In this document: positions 33,974 through 45,456 of the stretch, piece after piece
Numbering within the stretch: the stretch's first letter is position 1
Layout of the letters: each line of letters starts with the position of its first letter
Source: Wurfbainia villosa
Lineage: Eukaryota; Streptophyta; Magnoliopsida; Zingiberales; Zingiberaceae
NCBI GenBank assembly: GCA_025175895.1
Contig: CM045993.1
Span: forward strand, 47,558,621 to 47,622,620
DNA length: 64,000 nt
Reading direction: 5' to 3'
Notes under the pieces: model-generated
Databases searched by the model: none
Told to the model about the DNA's origin: nothing
Seen by the model: the letters and a program-made list of their open reading frames with translations, nothing else
Translations under genes and position numbers: made by a program

Positions 33974-35808
33974 TGTTAGTGAAAGCCCTAGAGCCAATCA
34001 TGTGATGATTGTTGTATGGACTTTATTGTATCATATTCCTATTTATAAAGGCATGGTTATTATATTTACTTGTATTGGTGCCAAATAACTAAATATAATA
34101 ATGTCCTTGAGTAGTAAGTTCTTATCTATATCAATCGATTGGTTGAATTGATAATGAGATGATATAGAGAACACTACTCTTAATCATTCCTAGTCGAGTA
34201 TTAACATTCAGGGACAATGTTAATGTGTAGAGACTAGCATGTAGGTCAACACGATGACTTGATCTCACAAGTCATAGATATGAGATATCAAGTTGACACA
34301 TGGGTATGCATTGGAGAATATATACTGAATGACCCGCCATGAGAAAGTATCATGGATCGTTATATGAGCATCATATACTTTCTCATGTGGCTATTAGTAT
34401 GACTATTAGTCCTTAGACCTGAAGTCACCATGGTTCCCTACATAAGGAGTTGCATACTTTGGCTTCGTCAAACGTCACTCGTAAATGGGTAGACTATAAA
34501 GGCGATTACTGGGTATGTAACAAATTATGCGGAGGGATGTGAGTGATGTAGATGTGATCTATCCCTCCTATATGACAGGGGTGACATCGATATTCTTGAT
34601 AGAGTGAGACCACGAAGTACATTGCCATGCCCAAATGAGTCAATATGAGATATTGAGCTCATTTGATTAGAGTGAGTCTACTTGGAGTTCAAGATATAGA
34701 TTATACCGAGGATGACACGGTCTATGCCTCAATTGGTCAATCTAGATGTCAAGGATAGAGGGACATTGTCACATATTGTGAGAGTCACAATTAGTAGTCA
34801 CAAAGGTGATGTTGGAGCTCAACATTCTTGTAACTTGGGTAGCAATGATGTGTTGCTAGATACCGCTCATTGCTTATGTTCCTAAATCGGTTTAGGGACA
34901 TTGCCAACGTTACAAGAACCTGTAGGGTCACACACATAAGGGCAATTAGATGGAGATTAGGTTCATATGATGAACCATGAGGATTAGGTTCATGGGATGA
35001 ACCAAATTGGATTAAGAGTAATCCAAATTAGACTAATTGAGTTAGACACAAGTTGATTCAAGTGTTGAATGAGTCTAATTTTGATTTGATTCATTAAGTC
35101 AATTTAAATTAATGAATAGAGATTCATTAAATCAAATTGACTTGAGTCAAGTGGTTAGATTTGATTAACCATGGGAGATTAGAGGTCAAGTTTGACTTGA
35201 CTTGAGAGGGAAGATGAAAGTTCAAGTTTGACTTGACCAAATGCCATGTCATGATGATGACTTGGCATGGCCGGCCAATGATGATGCTCCACATCATTAT
35301 TGACTTATCATGTGGTGCCACCTCATGAGGGAGACCAAGAGCCATGGGAGTTACATGCATGCATGTAACCTCACAAGCCTTGAAGTGGCCGACCACTTTA
35401 GGGGTTTTGATGGTTGAATTCATTTGGTGAGTTACACACAACTTCATCTTCTTCCTTGGATCAACATCCCTCAAGCTCTCCCTCTCTCCTTCCTCATATT
35501 GTCGAGCATCTAAGGAGTGCTAGCACACTCAAGATTGCTTTTCTCCACCTTTTGCTTGTGTGGATACCAATAGAGGAGTGTGCACTTGATGCTCTTGAGT
35601 TCCGGCGAACCTTTTGGACGAGCGGGATTTGCGAAGGGCGTCGCATCGAGGGTAACGTCCTTATCATATAGATCTAAGGTAGATCTAGGGTTTTATATAA
35701 GCACATACATGTTTTAGTTTTAATACATCTTCGCACTGATCCGTGGTCGGGGATTCCGAGGTTTCCGCAACGCAAAAAGTGGTTTTTCCGGCTCGAAAAA
35801 ACCCAACA
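33974..35808 (+). repeat. Element C 3' LTR, 1835 bp
   Basis: TGTTAGTGAAAGCC to CCCAACA, closely similar to the 5' LTR, with scattered substitutions and the 44-bp length difference. Short frames inside are shared by all copies and lack known domains. Confidence 0.93.
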
Positions 35809-35813
35809 AAAAT

Positions 35814-36692
35814 AACGGGCACATGATGTGCCGTTGATTATAGGAGGAAACTGTGTCCTATGTATTAGGATGATGATGTCCCCTTGAGGAGCTGATAAGG
35901 ATCATCATGTAAACACTGCAGGTGGACTTGGTTTGACATGATAATGAGGTTGAGTGGTACTACTCATGAAGTTAGATGTTGATTAATTAATTGTCAGTAA
36001 ATTAATTAATTGACGGACATTCGATATCTTAAATACGGGGAGAGATTTGTACAATTAATATATGGAGCCCGTATTTATTTATGGGGGTTGGTGAGGTAGA
36101 TCAATGATAATCCTCTAGTGGAATGGATTATCATTAATGGATCGGATTTTATGTGGGTCGGATCCATTGGGTGGCCAAGATCCAACTCCTCCTTATGATC
36201 CCTATTGTAGCCTATTAAAACCCTCATGAAACCTAGATCCAACTGACATGATTAAAATGAGGTTTGGGCAAAATCTATAAATAGGTTACAAGGCTTGCGC
36301 GGCAAGGGTTATTATCCATCTAAAGTTTTGGATGCTAGGGTTTGCTTCCAAAGGCTTGGGCGGCTTGGAAAGAAGAGGAGATTAGGGTTTGGAGTTGGCT
36401 TGGACGGCGACAAGAGGTGGAGGATATTAGGGTTTCATTTTCCTTCTCTTCCTAAGGGTTGTCGACGCCTCTTCTTCATCCCTTTAGGGCCAACGCTCAT
36501 CTTTGAAGCTTGGCCGATGGTTCTTCTTCCTTTATTTCTCTTTGGCCGACGGCAAGAGTTAAGGTTCTTCCTTTGGAGCTCTTGGATGGAGCCCATATTT
36601 CCTCTTCCTCTCCTTGGCCAGCGGCAAGGATCAAGTTAGGAGCTTGGTGGTCGTCTCTAGATAGGAGAAGAAGTCTTTGATTATCTTCCTTG
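35814..36692 (+). repeat. D3 3' LTR, part 2 of 3
   Basis: Continues D3 directly after the element C target duplication (AACGGGCACATG). Compared with D2, about 100 bp are missing after CACATG, and the tandem TAGATCCGACGG array is absent. A TATAAATAG near 36276 is the likely TATA box. The 36295-36639 frame is antisense-free but has no known domain and lies wholly in the LTR. Confidence 0.85.
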
Positions 36693-38324
36693 TGTAGGGT
36701 CGATATGTTGGCCGGCTAGAGGGGGGTGAATAGCCCTCAATCGTAGTATGATGGTAGTTGTTCATTGATCGTCTACAAGTCATGTTAGCGCAAGCGGAAT
36801 ATACTAATAAACACAATTAATAAACAACCAAAAGATAAAATAATGCTAACAAGGGAATATAACGTGGTTCACAGCCTTGTCGCTAATCCACGATCTGATT
36901 CGTCCCCGGTGAATCACTCCGCAACCAATCCACTATTGGTCTCTCCCATTAGCCAATGCAAGGTGGAGGTAAACCCTTACAACTCAAGAATACTCCTTTT
37001 ACAATAGATGTGAAAGAGGCTAGAAGAAGGAGTTTAACACTTGTGGAGAACTTGGATGATAGTTTGGAACTTAAGCATTAGCCATCCAAAAGCCCACACC
37101 CTCTCTTTTTATAGAGAGGGCTAATTTCTTCCCGTTGTCCGCCATCAGTCGACTACTGCCCTTGGAAGTCGACTATCGCCACTACAATGGCCTCCGAACA
37201 CGTCAGATCCTGACCGTTGTAGTCCAACGGAACCTTGGCAGTCGACTGATGTATCCATCAGTCGACTGATGCCTTCGTAGTCGACTACCCAGTCAGCTAG
37301 GCTACCTTGATTGAAAACATAGCATGGGTGAGATGATAGGATGATACAAATGGTCCACTAATGCCTATGACATTTAGATGATCATTTAAAGTATCAAAAT
37401 AGCAATAATAGACCAATCATGGGGAAGTCTTATGTTTAATTCATAGACATATTGCCCAAAGATCTTGGTTGGATATTTCACATGTTTTCAAAACAATTTC
37501 TTACTTTAAAATCCGTGTGTTCATGTTTTGAAACAATCCAAACCAAAACTAGGTGTTAAAAGTGATACTAACTTGATCAAAAACCTAGTTGTTTTTGAAG
37601 CTTTTGGATTTTTGGCAAATCTTTGAAAATATAATGATTTTTCATTGATAAATATACTTACAAGAAATATGTTTTCCAAATTTCACTATTTTTCAAATTT
37701 TTTGGAATTTATAGTGAATTTGAATTTCGTCCAGAAAATCCAAAAAACTATTTTTACTTGTGCCAGTCGACTGCCATGCTAATAGCAGTCGACTGATGTA
37801 CTGTGCACGAGCACAGTAACCTAATTTTAACAGGTTTTTGATTGTTTTTGGTTTTTTGTTTCTCTCTAGACTTGATGCCATGCCATATAAACATTGTTTA
37901 AACTTTTTGATGGTGTCAAAGGGGGAGAAAGATATATGTTTAAGTAAGGGGGAATGTATTTAGGGGGAGTATCATGTATTAAGGGGGAGAGTTGCTAATC
38001 ATGTTATTTACATGCTTTCTTTCCTTAATAGTTTTTTTTATCAAATGTTTACCTAACTTAAACGAATTGCCACACATCAAAAAGGGAGAGATTGTTTGTG
38101 CAATCAACCCGTGATATGGTTTTGATGTGTGTGGCAAAGGGTTTAAGTTAGGATGATTGGATTTGATATGTGCATTGGAGTCTTGCAGGACTTAGTAATT
38201 CGCACATGGAGCATTGGCGACTTTCACCTCTCATGACTCCAATGCACATATCAAATCAAATCATCCTAACTTAAACCCTTTGCCACACACATCAAAACCA
38301 TATCACGGGTTGATTGCACTAACA
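36693..38324 (-). mobile_element. Element H: rearranged SIRE-like LTR insertion, 1632 bp
   Basis: Inserted in the D3 LTR, whose sequence resumes at 38325. Plus reading starts TGTAGGGTCGATATG and ends GCACTAACA; flanks CCTTG (36688-36692) and CTTTG (38325-38329) differ at one base and are a plausible target duplication. The left ~600 bp (GGCTAGAGGGGGGTGAATAGC, CAGTCGACTG cluster at 37145-37285) look like a minus-oriented SIRE-type LTR. In contrast, 37320-38092 looks like the plus-oriented 3' internal tail of such an element, ending in a polypurine tract (AAAAAGGGAGAGATT, 38079-38092). The right 90 bp form an inverted repeat with 38093-38182. This is not a simple LTR; no gene is seen. Confidence 0.65.
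38093..38324. repeat. Inverted repeat, 90-bp arms, 52-bp loop
   Basis: Arms 38093-38182 and 38235-38324 are reverse complements with two mismatches that I can see. The outer end of the right arm is exactly the right end of element H, and the left arm begins TG right after a polypurine tract. Each arm therefore looks like the first 90 bp of the same LTR in opposite orientations. A transcript would fold into a long hairpin. Confidence 0.93.
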
Positions 38325-38329
38325 CTTTG

Positions 38330-38743
38330 TTCAGAGTGAACAAGAAAAGGAAGATATGCAATCTAGGAGGTTTCAACTCTTGGAGGATCATTGCCTACAC
38401 AACATTCAAGAGGAGGATAGGACATACAATAGAAGATCAAGAGGTATAATCTTGTTTATTTTCATTTAGTTCTTTTGTATAATGCATGTGGCTAATTTAC
38501 TTGGACCCCGAAGATAAACACAAACACTGGCGATCCGTACATCATCTATTCCACAGCTAATCGAGGAAAAGAGTTAGGTTACATGAATAACAAGTTTGTT
38601 CAAGAGACCACTCGAATCGAATAGCACGATGATGGATCGGTTGCTTGGGTAATCCGTCTTCATCAAGGATTATTTTTTTTTAATCCGGGGACATAGATAG
38701 GATCGCCATGCATGAGCGATCGAAGAGGGAATCAATTCCCCAC
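38330..38743 (+). repeat. D3 3' LTR, part 3 of 3
   Basis: TTCAGAGTGAACAAG to ATTCCCCACA matches the end of the D2 5' LTR (about 55717-56157), including TGGACCCCGAAGA, GGCGATCCGT and TTAATCCGGGGACAT. The end call at 38743 is by alignment to CTCCCTACA at 56149-56157. Confidence 0.8.
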
Positions 38744-39852
38744 ACCAACATGGGCTGGCATGGAATGTCCAAGCATGGGTCTTGGCAAGGGAAAGTCCAA
38801 GCATGGGTCTTGGCAAGGGAAAGTCCAAGCTTGAGTCTTGGAAAATGGAAAGTCCAATATGGGTTGGCAAGAAAAGTCCAAGGGGTGATATTGGTGGCGT
38901 AAAGTCCAAGAGGGAGTCTTTGCAGCATAAGTCCAATGGTTGGTGGCGTAAAGTCCAAGCGGTACTTTTGGCAGCGTAAGGCCAATGTGCCTTGGCAGTG
39001 TAGACCAAATTAGCATGACAATAGCTGATAGAAGCACCTGAAGGCTAGCGTATGGATGAACAAGTCATGGATGACTTGGAGGGATCCGATAGGCATGAGG
39101 AAGACGGAGGTGGCTAGAAGACTTTGGTATAGGCTAAGGGTGGTCTAGCAAGTATGAGGGCATCATACTTGGGGTTAAATCTCATGGTTGAGGTTATCAG
39201 TCAATTGGGGCTTTGGACCAGTCGATTGGTCAAGTGTTTTGACACTTGGTAGTCGAGTCGACTTGTAGCACGGTCGACTAGGATTATGACCAATGGAACT
39301 GCTCAGAGTCAATTGGTGTTCGACTATAGAAAATGACCTGGCAGTCGACTACCAGCATTGGGCAGTCGACTGATGGCTTGAGCAGTCGATTGCCATCTGC
39401 TGGTCGGGGTTACAGGAGCAGAATGCTCGCTAGGTGACTGGTCAGTCAGCTACAACCCTGTCAGTCAACTGCCAATGTAACCGTTGGCTTGGATGCCGAC
39501 GTGGATTAAATCCGTTGTGAGACAATGATGCTGTTGGCAGTCATCTGTGGCCTTATGGAAGTCGACTGCCAAGAACGAATACAACTCTAATGCAGGTTAT
39601 AAATGCAGCTCGTGGGGGAGGATTTGGCAGCGATTTCTTGGGCATTTTTGAGGTGATTTGCTAGTACAAATCATGGTCTTCAAGCAATCAATAAGCAAGC
39701 ATTCAAAAGAGCATTTGTAAAGTTTTCTTTACATAGATTGTTTTATTCATTTTGTATTTGCTTGTTTATTTATTCTTATTGTTGTAAGAATTATTGTTCA
39801 CGATTTCTCTGCCTTCGACTTGTTGTCAAGAAGGAGTTTTATTAGTGGTGAG
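38744..39852 (+). repeat. LTR fragment I, SIRE/G-like, plus orientation
   Basis: Begins where D3 ends and is cut on the right by element F. From 38766 to 38975 it has AAGTCCAAG-type tandem words (about 28-bp units with GCATGGGTCTTGGCAAGGGA). From 39240 to 39570 it has a CAGTCGACTG cluster, and TTATAAATG (39598-39606) is a likely TATA box. The order and words are the reverse complement of the G LTR, so this is the same or a sister family in the opposite orientation. The left half is not in the window. No gene; frames at 38670-39037 come from the tandem words. Confidence 0.65.
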
Positions 39853-40984
39853 TGTTGGATCGAGCGGATCGCTAGAGGGGGGGGGGGGTGAATAGCGATA
39901 GAAACTTTTCGTTCGAAATCGTTCGTTGAGGCACGAGTAAACGTAGCGAAAAAACACAATAAAAATAAAGACACAATAATAATTTTTACTTGGTTCGTAG
40001 ACTACGGCTACTACTCTAAGGCCCTAGTGGTCCTTGACCACGCATGGAGGGCAAAACACTAAAGAGCTCCTCCTCGTTGGAGGTAGGAGTAAATCGGATA
40101 CAATAACCACGAAAGAGATTCGAGATAGAGGGACACTCCCACTCTTCTCAGTACGATAAAACCACAATAAAGAAAAACTCAATGTAAGAATGGAATTAGA
40201 CTAAGCTTATACCGACGACTCATAGATGGAAAGATGAAACCCTAGTCGTCATGTCTGCAGCGCTTCGTCGTAGGAATGTCGGAGATTCGTAGCGTACAGA
40301 AAGCACTTGGAAGCTTTTGAATTGATGAAAAACCCTAGGACAAGCCCTCCTTTTATAGTCTTTGAGCCCCTCATCGAATGGGTCTTCAAACAATAGGAAT
40401 TGGGCACAAGACTCCTTGGAAAATGGTGATAAAGCTTGACTCCCCGAGGTTGATCCTTGACCATCAGTCGACTGATGGCCATCATCAGTCGATTGATGGC
40501 AGCTTAGTCGAATGCTGACCGCAGACAGTCGACTGATTGACAGCAGTCGAGTCCTCCAAGCGCTTTAGTCTAATGCTAGCCAAAATGACAAGTTTGCTGA
40601 ACAATAACATTATTTCGATTGCCTCCGACCGTCCGATCTCGACCTAGACCACCGATGGGATGTCTTGGGTTGGATCTACGCTTAAGTCTATCCCCGTAAA
40701 GAGGATACGACCTCACTTACACTCGCACACACACGAGCTTACCTCGATACTCACTTTGTCGCTTTTGCTTCCGGCCTTCCACTTGTTTCCTTCGGCTCCC
40801 TCCGAAGTCACTCGAGTGTCGCCCGACTACCGCGGCTTCCTCCGGGTGTCGCTAGCCTTCAGCTCCAGCGTTGGCACTTTTCTGCACACTCGATTTAGCT
40901 CGTGAGATAACAATATAAGCTTAACTTTGTATCGTTTGCTATAATCAAAACTCAGATTTGACTTAGGTGTCTACTGTACCAACA
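39853..40984 (-). repeat. Element F 3' LTR, 1132 bp
   Basis: Plus reading TGTTGGATCGAGC...GTACCAACA. It is the same family as the solo LTR 7355-8421, but it also carries a CAGTCGACTG block at 40460-40555 that I do not see there. A minus-strand TATAAAAGG lies near 40350. Frames at 40249-40905 are chance. Confidence 0.92.
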
Positions 40985-41788
40985 ATCTCCCGCTTTTTGA
41001 TTTATGGCAAACCAACACAAAGTTAAGTAAAATAAACTAAGTGCATTAAGCAAAATGAGTATGAGATATGCATGAATGAGCAGGAATATATAAAAACTCT
41101 TTTTCAAGTGCTCCCCCTTGAGGAATCCTCCCCCTTGACCGAGAGTGAGTACTTGAGAAAGAGTTTTAACTCTCCTCCTTGATGTTTGCTACTTAAAAAT
41201 AATTAAGTAACCGAAATTACTTAATATTGGCCATAGTGTTTAAAATAAGTTTTAAGTTAAGAATTCTCTTAACTTGGCCTTTACTTCCTTTTTGTTAACA
41301 AAAACAAGTTAACTTAAAGTTAAGTAAACATTTACTTAACCTTTGGCATTTTTCTCCCCCTTTTGTCATATATCGAAAAGAGTGAGGGTGTGTGGAAAAC
41401 AACAAAAAATAAGTATTAAATTTAAAGTCCAAGCATGCTCCATATTATTTTGAAAATAATATACTGAAAATAAGCTCATCTATAAAATATTCGACTCATA
41501 TTGACTTGATTGATATGAAAGATCAACAAGTCCTGGTCAGAGTCGGTTAGTATGTATGATTATACTCCATGGTTCATGGCGATGCACTAGCTCTACATCT
41601 GGAACTAGGAGTAAGGTCCTAACATCTCACGCCCATCTACGTGGCTAAGTACAACATTAGTCCTATGTGTTGTGAGATGTATTGGCTCCTTAAATCTATA
41701 GGTGCATGATATCTAAGGTATGTCCTATGCTAGTTCCATGAAAATGAAAAGTAAGAAATAGTAGTAAGAAAATATAATTTGCAAGTCC
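40985..41788 (-). other. Element F polypurine tract and 3' non-coding region
   Basis: Minus strand AAAAAGCGGGAGAT at 40998-40985 is the polypurine tract. The remaining ~790 bp have no gene. They contain repeated TTAAGTTAA/TTAACTT words (41240-41340) and CTCCCCCTT runs. No envelope-like frame is recognisable here, although some SIRE relatives have one at this place. Confidence 0.65.
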
Positions 41789-43395
41789 CTATTCTACTAT
41801 GCACATGCCCAATTTTAATCTTAATAGACTAAATTCGACTTCGGGTAGGGGTTTAGTAAATAGGTCTGCCAAGTTGGACTTCGATTCGACGTATTCGAGT
41901 TGTATGGCTCCGTTGGCCACATGTTCTCGAATGAAATGGTGTTTGACCTCTATATGTTTGGTCCTAGAGTGACATATCAGATTCTTAGTAAGGTTAATTG
42001 AACTAATGTTATCTACGTGAAGTTTAGTATTTGTAAAGTCTAACTTAAAGTCGCAGAGAGTGTGCTTCATCCAAAGAAGCTGAGTGACACACTCACCCAT
42101 CGCGATGTATTCGGCTTCGGTGGTAGATAAGGCAACACAGTGTTGCTTCCTACTGCACCAACTTACTAGACTCGAGTCGAGAAGTTGACAACAACCATTC
42201 GTACTCTTTCTATCGATCTTACTACCAACATAGTTCGAATCGGAGTAGCCGGTTAGTTCGAACTCGGTAGATCTAGGGTACCAAATACCGACATTAAGTG
42301 TACCCTTTAGATATCTAAGGATACGCTTGACTAGAGTTAGGTGAGACTCCTTTGCACAGGTTTGGAACCTTGCGCACATACTTACTGCAAATAAGATATC
42401 AGGTCGGCTTGCAGTTAAGTAAAGGAGACTCCCTATTACGCTCCTATAGTATTTTAAATCAATTGAGTTTTCGATTAATTCTTCTTCTATATTCACATTA
42501 GTTTCCATTGGGGTATTAATAATTTTAGCGTCTTGCATTCCAAAGCGTTTAATTAATTCCCTAGTATATTTGCGTTGATGTAGGTATATTCCATCTTTAG
42601 TTTGTTTAATTTGTAGACCTAAGAAGAAACTTAACTCGCCTACTAAATTCATTTCAAATTCACTTTCCATAAGTGAAATGAACTCATTCAGTAGGATCGA
42701 GTTGGTGGTTCCGAAAATAATATCATCTACGTAGATTTGGGCTATGAATATGTCTTTACCTAAGGGCTTTATGAAAAGAGTTGGGTCAACTACACCTTGG
42801 TTAAATCCTTTGGACTTAAGATACACCTAATGTCTCTTGTACCAAGCTCGAGGAGCTTGTTTAAGTCCATAGAGAGCTTTCTTTAACCTAAGGACATGAT
42901 CGGGTTTATCTAGGCTTTCGAAACCGGGGGTTGACTAACATAAACCTCTTCTTTAATGTATCCATTCAAGAATGCTGATTTCACATCCATTTGAAATAAC
43001 TTAAATCCTCGATGTGCAGCATACACTAATAGCATTCGAATGGACTCTAATCTAGCTACTGGGGCATAGGTCTCGTGATAATCTAAACCTTCGACTTGAC
43101 TAAATCCTTTAGCGACTAGTCTAGCTTTATTTCTAACTACTTCACCTTTATCATCAAGTTTATTTCTAAACACCCACCTTGTTCCAATGATTGTTTTATC
43201 TTTAGGTGGTGGTACTAATTCCCATACTTCGTTCCTAGTGAATTGAGCCAACTCTTCTTGTATTGCAATAATCCAATCGGGATCAAGAAGAGCTTGGTCA
43301 ATAGTTTTGGGTTCAATTTTAGAAATCAAGGAGATTTGACTAAGGTTTCTGTATGAGGCTCTAGTTCGAACTCCTAGACTTGGATCACCTATCAC
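41789..43395 (-). pseudogene. pol: Element F reverse transcriptase and RNase H
   Basis: Two open blocks. 43395-42910 (161 codons) covers the RT start: 'NEVWELVPPPKDKTIIGTRW', 'ARLVAKGFSQVEGLDYHET', 'DVKSAFLNGYIKEEVYVSQPP'. 42826-41789 (345 codons) covers catalytic Y-V-D-D at 42734-42723, 'YLTASRPDILFAVS', RNase H 'GYSDSNYVGSKIDRKST', 'STTEAEYIAM', 'HVDNISSINLTKN' and 'FTKPLP'. Between them, at 42827-42909, the 'KALYGLKQAPRAWY'-like stretch is out of frame. Family role: cDNA synthesis. The RNase H end is intact. Confidence 0.92.
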
Positions 43396-43445
43396 TTGGT
43401 CGATAGGATGATTCGTTTGAGTCCTAGTTGGATTTGTGTTTGAGT

Positions 43446-44294
43446 CTACAACTTGATCAATAGGATGACTCGTTGAGTTCTAGTTTGGTTAGAGTCATCT
43501 ATCACTTGGTCGATAGAGTGACTTGGTTGACTTAGGATAGGATTAATACTAGACCTGATCTCTGGATCAGAGTTAGGTCTAGTATGAATCGACTTGCTAA
43601 TTGGGGTAGCCGGGGGTTTTGTTGGTTCATGTCCTTCATCAAATACTACATTGATAGTCTCCTCGACTCTAAGGGTGTCATGGTTATATACTCTATAAGC
43701 TCTACTTGTAGTCGAGTATCCTAGAAAGATCCCGGTCGAGGTTTTGGATGTAAATTTCCCTAGATCCTTAGTGTTTAGAATATGTACCTTACACCCAAAT
43801 ACCCTAAAGTACTTGATGTTAGGTATTTTATCATAATTAATTTCGTATGGGGTCTTAAGGTGCCTCTTTACTATAAGGATCCTATTTTGGACATAGCATG
43901 TCGTACTCACGGCTTCCGCCCAAAACCTATTGGGTAGGTTATACTCGTTTAAGATTGTCCTAATGGCTTCTTGTAGGGTTCTATTCTTATGTTCTACTAG
44001 GTCATTTTATTGTGGGGTTCTAGGGCAAGAGAACTCATGGTGGTATCCATTTAGGTTATAGAATTCTGTAAACCTGTGATTCTCGAATTCACCACTATGA
44101 TCAGTCCTAAGTCTTTTGATTTTAAAGTTTTGTTGATTTTCTATTAACTTAAATAGGTTGATTAATTGATCTAGGGTATCACTTTTGTGTTTGATGAACC
44201 TAACCCAAGTAAATCTAAAATAGTCATCAATTATGACTAAGCAGAATTTACTCCCATTAAGTGACATAGCTCCGTGTGAATCAAATAGATCCAT
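43446..44294 (-). pseudogene. Element F integrase
   Basis: 44294-44007 has the core start ('MDLFDSHGAMSLNG', 'LVIIDDYFRFTWV', 'LRTDHSGEFEN') up to 'SCPRTPQ' and a TAA at 44009-44007. Read through, the next codons give 'HKNRTLQEA', the segment after the third catalytic residue. 43910-43446 carries the C-terminal part ('YFRVFGCKVHILNTKD', 'GIFLGYSTTSRAYRVYN') and an acidic/Ser-rich linker. Stops at 44007 and near 43445 break it. Confidence 0.88.
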
Positions 44295-44321
44295 GTGTAG
44301 GAGCTCAAGAACACTTTTGGT

Positions 44322-44870
44322 TCATTCTTGATTAGTTAGTTGATGTTGTGTCCTAGATTGTTTACCTTGTTGACAAGCATTACATATTTTATTGTTCAAG
44401 TTATTGAGGTTAGGCAAACCTCTAACTAAGTCACTCTGACTCATCTTGTGGATGAGTCTTGGGTGTGAGTGACCGAGTCGTCGGTGCCACAGCCATGATT
44501 CCTCTTGCCGTGTCATAAGACACTTGGTTGAGGAGTTAGTTAAATTAATAGTGTAAATATTGTTATTTCTAGTTCCATTAAGGATTGTTTTAGAAGTTTC
44601 ATTTGTATTAATTACGCATTTATTTTCTAGAAATATGACCTTATAGTTATTATCACACAATTGGCTTACACTAAGTAAATTATATTGAAAATTTTCTACC
44701 AATAAGACATTTTGAATAATAAAGTTAGAGTTGAGCTCAATATCACATGATCCGATGATTTTGAGCTTGCCGTTGTTTCCGAAAGCTACCGATCCTTGTC
44801 GTTTGAATTGAAGCTTCGAAAACTTGAGTTGATCCCCGGTCATGTGTCGGGAGCAACCACTGTCCAACAT
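44322..44870 (-). pseudogene. Element F protease and GAG-pre-integrase domain
   Basis: 182 codons. 'MLDSGCSRHMTGD' at the start is the Copia protease site (D-S-G form, normal for SIRE types). 'LSVSQLCDNNYKVIF' is typical of the segment between protease and GAG-pre-integrase. 'WLWHRRLGHSHPRLIHKM' and 'CNACQQGKQSR' near residues 125-170 form the zinc-binding GAG-pre-integrase domain. The true protein starts in gag; here a stop precedes the block. Confidence 0.9.
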
Positions 44871-45456
44871 CCATTGATCCTACATGCAAGGTAGTTGGAT
44901 CGGATATTGGATTTATTAAAGATTGGTTGAAAATTATTAACCTAAATCATCTCACCCATGTCTAAATGATCAAACATGTTAACCCTATATGTTCTTATGC
45001 GATGACTTCCAATTTTACTTGAATTAAATTTAATGACTTTAACACTTGTCAACCTTGCGTTAGATTCGGATTTGACCTTAGGCTCATCAAGTCACCTTTT
45101 CAAGATCATGGCTTCAAGGTCGTGGCGAGGCATAGAGGCCTTCTTTGATCGGAAAAATGACCACTTCCTTAGACAAAGCCATTTTCAAGAAAATAGAGAC
45201 TTGACTCACCTAAGACCACTTCCTGGTCTAACTAGTCTAGGATATGGCGAGGTAGCTTCAACTAGTTCCGCTCGGTCAAGTGCACCGAACTAGATATGCC
45301 TTATCTAGCCCAAATACACGAGACTCCGCTTTCCTAGCGTACTATCATCTCGCCGTGTCCTGGTACTATGTTATCAAGTATTGACGAGTTATAGTCCTAT
45401 CTATCCATTCTAAAAAGAAAATTCAAACTAAATAAAGAACCTAAGCATGCAATTTT
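44871..45456 (-). other. Element F gag-protease junction, degenerate
   Basis: About 590 bp between the recognisable gag end and the protease block. On the minus strand only short broken segments are coding-like; no domain can be named. The plus-strand frame 45033-45293 is a shadow. Confidence 0.5.

Larger units (their letters stand above)
25886..35808 (+). mobile_element. Copia element C, nearly complete, 9.9 kb
   Basis: Two LTRs (25886-27676 and 33974-35808), primer site, leader, one gag-pol region and a polypurine tract, all on the plus strand. Left flank ATAAT (25881-25885) and right flank AAAAT (35809-35813) are the target duplication with one change; the uninterrupted site in D2 (54480 and 61507) shows the original was ATAAT. 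It lies in the 3' LTR of D3. A 628-bp TRIM sits in its leader. One frameshift and two stops make it non-autonomous today. Confidence 0.95.

Noticed and set aside
36295..36639. 114-codon plus-strand frame as a host gene
   Set aside because: It lies in the D3 LTR downstream of its TATA box, is Leu/Arg-rich and lacks a domain; D2 has no matching open frame.
40999..41788. Envelope-like gene downstream of element F pol
   Set aside because: Some SIRE relatives have one here, but no long frame, signal peptide or membrane segment is seen.
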